DNA from: Bacillota bacterium
Lineage (GTDB): Bacteria; Bacillota; Clostridia; Christensenellales; SZUA-584
DNA: 64,000 bases
Direction of reading: 5' to 3'
Assembly: GCA_023461435.1 (NCBI GenBank)
Contig: JAEYLC010000034.1
Coordinates: 62,001-126,000, forward strand
Shown here: positions 42,214 through 50,876 of the stretch, one piece after another
How positions within the stretch are numbered: position 1 is the stretch's first letter
Layout: each line of letters opens with the position of its first letter
Program-made: the position numbers and the translations under genes
The notes under the pieces: generated by a model
The model's database searches: none
Told to the model about the DNA's origin: nothing
Seen by the model: the letters and a program-made list of their open reading frames with translations, nothing else

Positions 42214-43209
42214 GTGAAAAAGCTTATCAACAAGGCGGAAGATGTGGTGAGGGAAGCGCTCGAGGGCTTTGCGGGCGCTTATTCAAAGAGATTGAAACTG
42301 CACGGGGAGGTCAATGGCGTGCTGCTGTGTGAACCGAGGCGGAATAAGGTCACGCTCGTGATCGGCGGCGGCAGCGGCCATGAGCCGATGTTCTCGGGAT
42401 TTGTCGGCAAGGGCCTCGCGGATGCGGCGGCCTGCGGCAACGTGTTTGCCTCGCCCGATCCGAATACGATCTATGAAACGGCGACGAGAGTTCACGGCGG
42501 TAAAGGTGTCTTGTTTGTTTACGGCTGCTATGCGGGCGATAATCTGAACTTTGACCTCGCCGAGGAGATTCTGGCGGAGGATGGGATTAGCACGGCGCAT
42601 GTGCGTGTGAGCGATGACTGCGCATCGGCACCGCTGGAAAATATGTATGAGCGCCGCGGCATAGCGGGCGACGTGTTCGTGGTTAAGATCGCGGGCGCGG
42701 CCTGCGATGCGGGGCTCAGCCTTGCGGACGTGAAAAAGGTGACGGAAAGGGCACGGGACAATACGCGCAGTATCGGTATCGCGCTGTCTCCCGGTTATCT
42801 GCCGGGCAGCGACGACCCGACGTTTATACTGGCTGATGACGAGATTGAATACGGCATGGGGCTTCACGGCGAGCCGGGCATCAAACGCGCGAAAATGTGC
42901 AGCGCCGATGAGATGACGGATGTGCTTTATGAAAACATCATGAGGGATATTGCGCTGAAAAGCGGTGACGAGATCTGTGTACTGATCAACGGCCTTGGGT
43001 CCACCACGCTGCTCGAAATGGGCATTGTCTACAGACGCTTGCAGAAACGTCTCGCGGACGACGGAATCATCGTGTTTGACGCGGATTTAAACAGCTATTG
43101 CACATGCCAGGAGATGGGGGGGCTCTCGATCACATTCTTAAAGCTCGACGATGAATTGAAAGAACTCTATTCGGCGCCGTGCAGCGGCCCGTATTACACG
43201 AAGGAGTGA
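42214..43209 (+). CDS. Dihydroxyacetone kinase-like subunit DhaK (probable ketose kinase)
   Basis: A 331-residue DhaK-domain protein. The substrate-binding His56 is in GGGSGHEP, and the covalently binding His218 is in GLHGEPG at the same number as in the E. coli protein. Asp109 is kept, but the usual Lys104 in KNYTGD is replaced by Gly (GCYAGD), which changes the pocket. Erythrulose kinases (LerK/DerK type) are relatives that use the same covalent mechanism. GTG 42214 is chosen because AAGGAG is seven bases before it, while ATG 42208 touches the ribosome site. It works with the DhaL subunit that follows. Confidence 0.85.
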   Translation: MKKLINKAEDVVREALEGFAGAYSKRLKLHGEVNGVLLCEPRRNKVTLVIGGGSGHEPMFSGFVGKGLADAAACGNVFASPDPNTIYETATRVHGGKGVLFVYGCYAGDNLNFDLAEEILAEDGISTAHVRVSDDCASAPLENMYERRGIAGDVFVVKIAGAACDAGLSLADVKKVTERARDNTRSIGIALSPGYLPGSDDPTFILADDEIEYGMGLHGEPGIKRAKMCSADEMTDVLYENIMRDIALKSGDEICVLINGLGSTTLLEMGIVYRRLQKRLADDGIIVFDADLNSYCTCQEMGGLSITFLKLDDELKELYSAPCSGPYYTKE

Positions 43210-43219
43210 GGTGCCGGAA

Positions 43220-43858
43220 ATGGATTTCATAATAAACGCCTTGCGGGCCAGGCAGATGCTCGTTGCGGCGGCGAATGCCATCATTGAAAACAAGCCGTAT
43301 CTGACCGAGGTTGACAATGCGATCGGCGACGGCGATCACGGCATCGGCATGAGCACCGGCATGCAAAAGGGCAGAGACAAGCTGCTGGCCGCGCAGGAAT
43401 TCGGCAGCGTCTACGAGCCTTTTTTGATCATGGGCAAAACGATGCTGATGTCGATGGGGGGCGCTTCGGGCGTGCTGTTCGGTGGCCTGTTTATGACGGG
43501 TGCCAAGGGCAGGGAGCCGCAGGACGAGATGGATGCGGCGGCGCTCGCCGAACTGTTTGCCGAAGGGCTGGCTGAGATCAAAAAAAGAGGCAAGGCCGAG
43601 ATCGGCGACAAAACCATGGTGGATGCGCTGGAGCCCGCAGTGGCGGCCATGCAGGGACACAGCGGCGAAGGCTTGGTTGAGATGCTGCGTCACGCGGAGC
43701 AGGCCGCGCTTGACGGAGTCGAAAGCACCAAGGCCATGCTCGCCAAATACGGGCGGGCCAAGTTCCTGATGGAGCGGGCTATCGGCCATCAGGATGCGGG
43801 CGCGACCTCGGTGTGGATCATATTGAAAGCGATGCGCGAGTTTGCCGAAAGCAATTGA
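43220..43858 (+). CDS. Dihydroxyacetone kinase-like subunit DhaL (nucleotide-binding)
   Basis: A 212-residue all-helical DhaL domain. The metal/ADP site is NAIGDGDHGIGMSTGM, with the three Asp residues expected. The glycine-rich lid segments include SMGGASGVLFGGLFM and GDKTMVDALEPA. The closing GHQDAGATS is typical. No DhaM phosphotransferase gene is present in the window, so an ATP-using or separately supplied system is likely. ATG 43220 is preferred over GTG 43211, as GAGGTG lies six bases upstream. Confidence 0.88.
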   Translation: MDFIINALRARQMLVAAANAIIENKPYLTEVDNAIGDGDHGIGMSTGMQKGRDKLLAAQEFGSVYEPFLIMGKTMLMSMGGASGVLFGGLFMTGAKGREPQDEMDAAALAELFAEGLAEIKKRGKAEIGDKTMVDALEPAVAAMQGHSGEGLVEMLRHAEQAALDGVESTKAMLAKYGRAKFLMERAIGHQDAGATSVWIILKAMREFAESN

Positions 43859-43868
43859 GGGAGAAGAG

Positions 43869-44336
43869 ATGAAGCATATATATATCGGCTGTGACAGCCT
43901 GGCCTACGGCTTAAAGCAGGAGCTCATGAAGTTTCTGACACAGAACGATGTCCCGTTCACGGATGTGGGTGAGTTTTCGCCTGACAGCAGCGAGATGTAT
44001 CCCGTGGTCGCGCAGAAGGTCTGCGAGCGGATCATCAAAAGCGGCTATACATCGGAAGGGATCCTTTTATGCGGGACGGGCATCGGCATGGCGATTTCGG
44101 CCAACAAGTTCCCGGGTATCTATGCGGCCGTCTGTCATGACCCGTACTCCGCGGAACGCGCGCGCCTCAGCAACAACACGAACGTAATTACAATGGGGGC
44201 GCGGATCGTCGGTGCGGAGCTCGCCAAGAAGATACTTAAAGAATGGCTCACCCAGGAATTTGTGCCCGGCAGCTCCACACCCAAGGTGGAAAAAATAAAG
44301 GAGTTTGAGCACCAGAACTTTAAACAGCTTGCGTAA
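43869..44336 (+). CDS. RpiB/LacAB-family sugar phosphate isomerase
   Basis: A 155-residue RpiB-like isomerase. The catalytic Cys68 is in LLCGTGIGMAISANK, the ring-opening His90 in VCHDPYSAERAR and the final GARIVGAELAKKIL follows. The N-terminal GCDHAG of ribose-5-phosphate isomerase B reads GCDSLAYGLK, so the conserved His is Ser10. RpiB relatives isomerise D-erythrulose 4-phosphate to D-erythrose 4-phosphate in erythritol pathways (EryI/DerI), which fits the neighbours. ATG 43869 follows GGGAGAAGAG. Confidence 0.85.
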   Translation: MKHIYIGCDSLAYGLKQELMKFLTQNDVPFTDVGEFSPDSSEMYPVVAQKVCERIIKSGYTSEGILLCGTGIGMAISANKFPGIYAAVCHDPYSAERARLSNNTNVITMGARIVGAELAKKILKEWLTQEFVPGSSTPKVEKIKEFEHQNFKQLA

Positions 44337-44360
44337 AGCGGCTGAGATGAGGAACGGTTT

Positions 44361-45152
44361 ATGAAGCGAATTATACTCGGTACGAACTGGAAGATGCATA
44401 AAAACATCGCGCAGACGGTGGCTTATATGGCGGAGCTGAGTGAAATGGTGAAGCAGTATCCTGAGTTTGCGTATTTCGTGGTGCCGCCTTACACGAGTAT
44501 CGCCGCGGCTTTGCAGTTTGGCAAGCCGTGCGGAATCATGATTGGCGCGCAGAACGCCCATTGGCTCGACGAAGGCGCGTATACGGGAGAGATATCCGTC
44601 CCCATGCTCCGGGAGATCGGCGCCGACCTGATCGAAATCGGGCATTCGGAGCGGCGGCAGTATTATAACGAATCGGATTATACGGTCAATAAAAAAACGC
44701 TTAAAACGCTCGGCAGCGGGCTTACCGCTCTCGTCTGCGTGGGAGAAAACAGCGAAGAGAAGGAGCACGGGGCGACTGCCGAGGTGATCGGTCGGCAGGT
44801 TAAGATCGCACTGAATGGCGTAGCGGCGGCATCTGTTGACCGCATATGGATCGCGTATGAACCCGTTTGGTCGATCGGCGAAAGCGGCGTGCCCGCAGAG
44901 CCGTCATACGCGGAGGATGTACATGCTATCATCCGCATGGCTTTGATTCGGCTTTTCGGGCAGCTTGCGGCAGACATACCGATACTGTACGGCGGAAGCG
45001 TGAATACGGGCAATGCCGCGCAGCTCATTGTGCGCGAGAATATTGACGGCCTTTTCATCGGCCGGTCAGCTTGGAATGTGGAAACTTTCCGTATCATCTC
45101 ACAGCGTGTCAGAGATGCCCTGCAGAATGAAAGGACGGCGGCAAATGGGTGA
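44361..45152 (+). CDS. Triosephosphate isomerase-family protein (EryH/TpiA2-like)
   Basis: A 263-residue TIM barrel with all three catalytic residues of triosephosphate isomerase: Lys11 (GTNWKMHKN), His95 (EIGHSERR) and Glu167 (AYEPVW). The flexible loop 6, TGKTA in the glycolytic enzyme, is replaced by ESGVPAEP. The phosphate-site strand is DGLFIGRSAW rather than GFLVGGASL. These features match the paralogous isomerases of erythritol/threitol clusters, which convert L-erythrulose 1-phosphate to D-erythrulose 4-phosphate. It is therefore unlikely to be the housekeeping enzyme. Its last eight bases overlap the next gene. Confidence 0.85.
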   Translation: MKRIILGTNWKMHKNIAQTVAYMAELSEMVKQYPEFAYFVVPPYTSIAAALQFGKPCGIMIGAQNAHWLDEGAYTGEISVPMLREIGADLIEIGHSERRQYYNESDYTVNKKTLKTLGSGLTALVCVGENSEEKEHGATAEVIGRQVKIALNGVAAASVDRIWIAYEPVWSIGESGVPAEPSYAEDVHAIIRMALIRLFGQLAADIPILYGGSVNTGNAAQLIVRENIDGLFIGRSAWNVETFRIISQRVRDALQNERTAANG

Positions 45153-45780
45153 GCGCCGGATCAAACGGATGATGATCGACGCCGGGAAAAGGCTCGACCA
45201 AAAAAACCTGCTGGTTGGGACGGGCGGTAATTTCAGCGTGAGGCTCAGCGACGATGAAGTGCTGATTAGCGCCTCGGGCTTATGCAAAGCCCTGCTGAAG
45301 CCCTGCCACATCACAAAGGTGGATATGCAGGGGAATATCATCAATGGCATGAAGCCCGCGAGGGACATCCGCATGCATCTGGCCGTCTATCATATGAAGC
45401 CGCATGTGCGGGCTATTGTTCATTCGCATCCGCCGTTTATCACCGGTTTTGCGATATCGCCGTACCGGTTTGAGACGGTTGCGCTTTCCGAGGTGCTGTT
45501 TGACCTCGGAGCAATCGCAGTTGCCGGCTATGCCGTTCCCACTACCGAGCAGGTGCCGCGGGCGGTCGAGGAAGCCCTGCGGCAGAACGCAGACGCAAGG
45601 GCGGTTGTGCTCAGGGGGCATGGGGCGCTCACCTTCAGCGAAAAGGATATCCGGGACGCGTGTTTCAATATGGAAGTGCTCGAGATGGTTGCCAAGAGCC
45701 TGTTTGTCGCTCAAGCGATGGGCGGTATCAATGCGCTTTCGGCGGCTCAGATCGATGAGATAAAAAAGATAATTGTCTGA
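45145..45780 (+). CDS. Class II aldolase/adducin-family protein with altered catalytic segment
   Basis: A 211-residue member of the FucA/RhaD/AraD fold. Zinc ligands His93 and His95 (HSHPP) and His159 (LRGHGAL) are present. The segment usually reading PSSE-x-RMH is PARDIRMH, so the catalytic Glu becomes Asp74 and two phosphate-binding serines become Ala and Arg. It may be an epimerase, a weak aldolase, or act on a different substrate. Unlike the relative at 5125 it has normal length and no encapsulation-peptide tail. ATG 45145 overlaps the end of the isomerase gene by eight bases. It is the last gene of the long operon. Confidence 0.8.
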   Translation: MGERRIKRMMIDAGKRLDQKNLLVGTGGNFSVRLSDDEVLISASGLCKALLKPCHITKVDMQGNIINGMKPARDIRMHLAVYHMKPHVRAIVHSHPPFITGFAISPYRFETVALSEVLFDLGAIAVAGYAVPTTEQVPRAVEEALRQNADARAVVLRGHGALTFSEKDIRDACFNMEVLEMVAKSLFVAQAMGGINALSAAQIDEIKKIIV

Positions 45781-45999
45781 CATTTTAATCAACACCGGTA
45801 TCGTTTTCTGTTCAAAACAAGGAATGATACATGAGTTTCGTAGCTTTAGCAGAGCTCTTGAAACGAGATAATAGCATACATTCATACAGTATCGGCTAAT
45901 ATGACGCGCCATATGTTTGCTGTAAATAGTTCTTATCCACCGCGCAATATGCACCCGATTGAAGAGGCAATTAATGGACGTAAAAATAATGACCGACGA

Positions 46000-47256
46000 T
46001 CAGTGGCTCATACTGCGGTTTTCATCGGCATATTCTAATACGTTCTCAAGCGATGTCTTCCCCTCCAGCCAGGGAATCATTTGTTGCGTGCATATGTCCT
46101 GAAAATACCATATCAATTGATTGTTTCCAACTGTCACGTCACGGATACTGGCGTTTTCCAAATAGTTTTCTACATCTTTATGTATCATCGACAGAGTGTC
46201 CGCGTCAACGCCGCTGATTAATGATTCTGTTTGTGTGAATGCTGCTGCGGATGCAGCCAGTTCCTTATCTGAAATAATAGCCAGCAGAATCTCATCGGCA
46301 AGCTCGGCGTTCTCACTATGGGCGTTGCGCATAAACGTTAGGTTGGGTTCATAGATAAGCTTGGCGTCGCCGCTCTCATTGGGATAAGGAAAAATACCGA
46401 TTTTCATATCGGGACGTATGCTTCGAAGCGTTTGAATCGTCCAAGTGCCGGTGACATACATGGCCGCTTCTTCATTCGCAAACCGCTTGGTGCATTTGGA
46501 TTGGTTGACGGTAATCGCGTCTGGCCAGGAATTTGAGTACACAGTTTTCACCTGTTCAAAGCATTGGATATATTCCTTTGAGGACGAAAAGCTGTGTAGT
46601 TTTTGACGAAATTCGTCACCCCAATTTGGGTATTCAGAGAAGACTTGATTCACAGCAAATTGCATTAAAATGTTGGCGGAATACCAGTTTTCCTGAAAAT
46701 GTGACGCAAAAGGGGTCATACCCACTTCATTTAATCGGTCGATAACAAGCTGCATCTCTTCTGCAGTTTTTGGAACCTCTAAGCCGTATCGAAGGAATAT
46801 ATTGCGGTTGTAGAGGACGCCTTGATACAGCATGTTATATGGCAACCCGTAGACTTTTCCGTCAATAGTCACATTTTTCAGATAATCGTGTTTAATACGG
46901 CTGGTAAAATTCTCACCGAAATCAGCTAGATAGCCAGAGTCGTAATAGCTTGCGACATCCTGCGCTTTACCAATAATAATATCCGGTAGAGTATCTGAAG
47001 CGATTTTTGACCGCATCTCATCCGAGAAATAGTCGCCCCAGTCCATACTGTCCCACTCAAGAACGACATTCGGGAATTTGCTTGCGATTTTTTCGGACAG
47101 CATATCCTCAAGGCCCGGATCAGAGGTGGATTGTCCGTCGAGCACCGTGATGACTGTTTTGGATTCGGTTAGGGGGGATTCGACCGGAAAAAGAGGTGTG
47201 CACGCAGAAAAACAAAGTATTCCGGATACGAACAGAACGCAGAAAAGCTTTTTCAT
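46000..47256 (-). CDS. Family 1 solute-binding lipoprotein in the sensor operon
   Basis: A 418-residue lipoprotein with signal peptide and lipobox CFSAC. It has the two-lobed fold of carbohydrate-binding proteins of CUT1 importers (KIASKFPNVVLEWDSMDWGD, LPDIIIGKAQDVASY, DGKVYGLPYNMLYQGVLYN). It is a clear paralogue of the importer protein at 50877. Its ATG overlaps the stop of the response regulator by four bases (ATGA), and no permease genes accompany it. It is thus probably the extracellular ligand receptor of the histidine kinase, in a three-component sensor, rather than an importer subunit. That role is inferred. Confidence 0.85.
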   Translation of the reverse strand: MKKLFCVLFVSGILCFSACTPLFPVESPLTESKTVITVLDGQSTSDPGLEDMLSEKIASKFPNVVLEWDSMDWGDYFSDEMRSKIASDTLPDIIIGKAQDVASYYDSGYLADFGENFTSRIKHDYLKNVTIDGKVYGLPYNMLYQGVLYNRNIFLRYGLEVPKTAEEMQLVIDRLNEVGMTPFASHFQENWYSANILMQFAVNQVFSEYPNWGDEFRQKLHSFSSSKEYIQCFEQVKTVYSNSWPDAITVNQSKCTKRFANEEAAMYVTGTWTIQTLRSIRPDMKIGIFPYPNESGDAKLIYEPNLTFMRNAHSENAELADEILLAIISDKELAASAAAFTQTESLISGVDADTLSMIHKDVENYLENASIRDVTVGNNQLIWYFQDICTQQMIPWLEGKTSLENVLEYADENRSMSH

Positions 47257-48860
47257 ACCGTCGATTCACCTTCTTTACGAAACTCTTTAGGGCTCTTGCC
47301 GGTCACTTTATGAAATACGCGATTGAAATAACCGTAATCGCCATAGCCCACCATGGCGCTGATTTCCGTAAGACTGAGCTTGCTGTTTTGCATCAGAGAC
47401 TGAGCTTCCTGTATGCGTCTTTTGGAAATATAGAGCATAAGGTTTTCGCCCACGACCTGCTTAAAGGTTTTGGACAGATAGGAGCTGTCAACATAAAAGA
47501 GACGGGAAAGCGAGGAAAGAGACAATTCCTCGAAGAAATTCTTGTTGATATAATCTTGAACTTTGAATACGGTATGGCGCACGCTGTCTGTTTGCTGGAT
47601 GGCGGACGATGTAAATACTTCGTCCAGCATCTGTTCAAGCGCGCTGATCATTTCATCCACGTTATAATTCTCTATGGCTATCATCATGGATTCCGTCAGG
47701 TTTTCCATTGCCATGATTGCGGAAGAGTCAGACGATCCCACGATGGCGTGCCGTAGCATCCAAGCGATGCTGCCGGCTGTCTGTCGGGTTTCGATGTATG
47801 TCCAGCCGTTCTTCATACAATTTTGTATTTGGATTTCATCATACAAGCATTGTTGAAATTGGCTGCGGTCATTATTGGTCAACGACAGCGTCAGCTGTTT
47901 TTCCTGCATGGCGGTCATACGCTTAGTGACAATGATGCCGGGCGCCTTGTCCGCAAACAAAACCTCATACTTGGTCTTGTAATCACGGCTGTACAAAGCC
48001 ATTTGGAGCTCTTTATAGGCTTGCCTGAAAGCCGAAAAGGAAAAGTAGTAACGTCCGATAGCAACGGTGAGAGGCTGGTGGGTCAATTGCCCTATTTCGT
48101 TGACAAGCTCGCGGCATGCGGCGAGCAGCTTCTGCTTCGAGAGGTCGGTGATGAGCAAAAAAACATTTGTTTTGTATATATAGTTGAATACGATACTATT
48201 AGTTGCGTTAATTTTTGCCGAGATTTTGTCTTTAATGGTCAATATCAATTTATTGACGTCTTGACCTTTTGATAATAAGCTTGAAAGGCTAACCGTATGG
48301 AACATCACCATCGTAAATCCTGAAAATATCAGGTCGTATTCCTCTACCCGCATCTTGATTTGATCTTGGAAATTGTTATCATCAAAGCAGTGGACAAGCG
48401 TACTTAATTCCCGGTCCAATGCGATGGATGAGGCCTGACGAAGCTTTTCCTGAGCCTCCAGGTTTTCCATAGCCGCTGAGCGGTATGAGACGAGCCGATC
48501 GACCGCGCGGGACAGCACGGAAAGCAGGTCGCTGACTGACATTGGTTTGAGCAGGTAATCCATTGCGCCGGCGACAAGTGTCTTACGGACAAATTCATAA
48601 TCACTATAGCCGCTAAGAGCAATGCATACGATTTGCGGATGATCCTGACGTACACGCGTGATAAGCTCAGTGCCCGATAAAAACGGCATGCTGATATCTG
48701 TAATCAGAATATCCGGGCTTTCTTTCTGTATTTTGTGAAGAGCATCTTCACCGTCTTCGGCGGGTTCCATAAAAATAAACGAATGGCTTTGCCAGTCGAT
48801 AATGGTGCGGAGATTTTCTCGAACCCAATACTCATCGTCGGCGACCAAGACCTTAATCAT
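47253..48860 (-). CDS. YesN-type AraC-family response regulator
   Basis: A 535-residue response regulator. The receiver domain (1-120) has the phospho-acceptor Asp55 in ILITDISMPF, the acidic pair in VLVADDE and the Lys in YLLKPM. A long helical middle domain follows. The C-terminal AraC domain has SLSSLSRLFYVDSSYLSKTFK and SAMVGYGDYGYFNRVFHKVTGKSPKEFR. ATG 48860 is used because GGAGG is at a normal distance and the earlier ATG abuts it. It overlaps the kinase gene by eight bases and the lipoprotein gene by four. It should activate the divergent alpha-galactoside importer operon. Confidence 0.9.
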   Translation of the reverse strand: MIKVLVADDEYWVRENLRTIIDWQSHSFIFMEPAEDGEDALHKIQKESPDILITDISMPFLSGTELITRVRQDHPQIVCIALSGYSDYEFVRKTLVAGAMDYLLKPMSVSDLLSVLSRAVDRLVSYRSAAMENLEAQEKLRQASSIALDRELSTLVHCFDDNNFQDQIKMRVEEYDLIFSGFTMVMFHTVSLSSLLSKGQDVNKLILTIKDKISAKINATNSIVFNYIYKTNVFLLITDLSKQKLLAACRELVNEIGQLTHQPLTVAIGRYYFSFSAFRQAYKELQMALYSRDYKTKYEVLFADKAPGIIVTKRMTAMQEKQLTLSLTNNDRSQFQQCLYDEIQIQNCMKNGWTYIETRQTAGSIAWMLRHAIVGSSDSSAIMAMENLTESMMIAIENYNVDEMISALEQMLDEVFTSSAIQQTDSVRHTVFKVQDYINKNFFEELSLSSLSRLFYVDSSYLSKTFKQVVGENLMLYISKRRIQEAQSLMQNSKLSLTEISAMVGYGDYGYFNRVFHKVTGKSPKEFRKEGESTV

Positions 48861-50664
48861 TTCCAGACTCATCCTCCGCCTCCTTTCGCGCCAGCAAAGG
48901 TATGCGCAAGGTTACGCGGCTCCCCACGTTTTTTTTGCTGCTGACCTGTACGCCATAATCGTTTCCAAACAATAATCGAACGCGCGCATTGATATTATCA
49001 ATCCCAATAGAGACGCTTTTGAAAAGGGCATTATCCAGGGAATGCTCCATTTGGGCGTTGATTCTATCTGCATCCATTCCGACACCATTGTCCTCTACCC
49101 ATAGCGTCAGCGTATTGTTATCTTTAAATGCGCCTATGGCAATCCGCTTTTCTCCGCGTTTGTTTTTTAATCCGTGTTGAATCGAGTTTTCCACAAGAGG
49201 CTGAATGGACAAGCGGGGAATAGAATAATCCAAAAGTTCACTGTCTATATGTATTTCCATGCTGACGGTATGGTTCATGCGAATGTTCATAATGTACATG
49301 AAATTTTTTAAATGCACGATCTCCTGCTGAAGCGTCGCATATGGTGTTTCCATCTCCAAGTTATACCGAAACACGTTAGACAAGGCGCGGCACAACATGG
49401 CCACGGTGTTGCAAGACTGTGCTTTGGCAATCGCGTTCATGGTGTCCAGTGTGTTGTACAGAAAATGAGGATTGACCTGCGCCTGCAGAGCTTTATATTT
49501 AGCATCCTTTAAAAGAAGCTGGGACGCATATTCCTGCTTGAGAAGCTGCTGGGTTTTGTCCAGCATTTCGTTGAATTCGAGGCCAAGAATGCCGATTTCA
49601 TCATCCTTTAGCGGTTTCATACGCAGCGTAGTTTCCCCTTGCTTGATTCTTTTCATCGTGGATACCACATAGGCGAGCGGACGGGTAAGGCTTTGTGAAA
49701 TCAGCATAAACAAGAAGAAGAAAAGGACGAAAATGCTTCCAACCACCAGTAGCGTGTTAGCAAATAGAGATCTCTGGTTTAAATCGAGTAAAGATTCAGG
49801 GTATAAAGTATAGGCGGTTAAGTTATATTTTCGCTCCTGAGCATAAAAAAGCTCGTAGCCGTTTTTATTGCCGTTAATCACATCTTCGGAACCCTGGTTA
49901 TGGATGTTTTCCGCAGCAGTATTGTAATCATTGTTATCCTGCCAAGCGCCAAGCGCTAAAGCGACCTTGTCTTTTGAGGGCTGCAGCCAAATGATTTGAT
50001 CATCGTCGTACTGGTATTTTTCCATTAGAGACAGATAAGGCTTTGGATCGATATCTGCAACCAGATACCCACAGCATTTGTTGTCCTTGGAATAGATTTT
50101 CAGTACATAGCGAATCAACTGTACCTGACGATTCTTGTTGTAAACGCTGGTAAGCAACATGATGCGGTCGTCAGACTCAATATAGCTGTGAATAAGGCTT
50201 GAATCTTCATTGGGAAGCTTGATGTAAATATCTTCGGGATATAAATAAATAGGCGTCTGTGCATGCTGATATGAACTTACGAGCTCATTGTCAATCGTAT
50301 AAAGGTATAGCGCCGTAAGTTTTTGTGAAGGTGTAAACGCGTTATGCGCCAAATCGTACGTGATTTGGTCATGGTTTTTTATCAATGTTTCTAAAGGTAC
50401 CCTGTCCGTTATATCCCGCATATAAGAGGTTTGGTTATAAATTTTAATCAGGCTATCTTCGATCGATTTATTGATATTATACAGGTCTCCCTGAAGATTA
50501 TCCATTGTGCTGCGGCTCATTTGTCTGGCCTGTGTGTAAATGATATGGGAGGATGAATGGTTAAACAGCCACGTTTGAGCGGCCAGCGCCAATACCATAC
50601 ATATCAGACAGGATAGAAAAATTTTACTGCGCATTTTAATGGATCGAAATTGCTTTCTATCCAT
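48853..50664 (-). CDS. YesM-type sensor histidine kinase
   Basis: A 603-residue membrane kinase. A transmembrane helix at about 10-30 is followed by an extracellular domain of roughly 250 residues (Cache-like). A second helix (LLVVGSIFVLFFFLFMLI), a HAMP domain (RPLAYVVSTMKRIKQGE), the phospho-accepting His in QAQVNPHFLYNTLDTMNAIA and an ATPase domain (VENSIQHGLKNKRGEK, VEDNGVGMD) follow. GGGGAGGATAGC before ATG 50664 sets the start. It would detect sugar, directly or through the lipoprotein at 46000, and phosphorylate the regulator at 47253. It is divergent from the importer at 50877. Confidence 0.9.
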   Translation of the reverse strand: MDRKQFRSIKMRSKIFLSCLICMVLALAAQTWLFNHSSSHIIYTQARQMSRSTMDNLQGDLYNINKSIEDSLIKIYNQTSYMRDITDRVPLETLIKNHDQITYDLAHNAFTPSQKLTALYLYTIDNELVSSYQHAQTPIYLYPEDIYIKLPNEDSSLIHSYIESDDRIMLLTSVYNKNRQVQLIRYVLKIYSKDNKCCGYLVADIDPKPYLSLMEKYQYDDDQIIWLQPSKDKVALALGAWQDNNDYNTAAENIHNQGSEDVINGNKNGYELFYAQERKYNLTAYTLYPESLLDLNQRSLFANTLLVVGSIFVLFFFLFMLISQSLTRPLAYVVSTMKRIKQGETTLRMKPLKDDEIGILGLEFNEMLDKTQQLLKQEYASQLLLKDAKYKALQAQVNPHFLYNTLDTMNAIAKAQSCNTVAMLCRALSNVFRYNLEMETPYATLQQEIVHLKNFMYIMNIRMNHTVSMEIHIDSELLDYSIPRLSIQPLVENSIQHGLKNKRGEKRIAIGAFKDNNTLTLWVEDNGVGMDADRINAQMEHSLDNALFKSVSIGIDNINARVRLLFGNDYGVQVSSKKNVGSRVTLRIPLLARKEAEDESGND

Positions 50665-50876
50665 GCTATCCTCCCCAATAATCATGTTTTTGCTGCCCCC
50701 CTTATTATACAAAGGAAACTAGGCTATTAATAGTGCTCCAAGTAAAATAACAAAAACGTCTAAGCAAACCTTCCAAATCTGTCCTACTTTTTTTATCACA
50801 GATATTGATATTCTTACTGTAACAGCTCTTGCCAGAGAATTATGGCAGGGGAAATTACAATTCAAGGAGGATGTCC

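Noticed and set aside
44361..45152. Annotation as housekeeping triosephosphate isomerase
   Set aside because: Loop 6 and the phosphate strand differ from glycolytic enzymes, and the operon context points to a pathway-specific isomerase.
45781..45999. Possible terminator or small gene in the convergent gap after the long operon
   Set aside because: Only weak inverted matches (such as GTTTC/GAAAC) were found, with no T-run and no credible frame.
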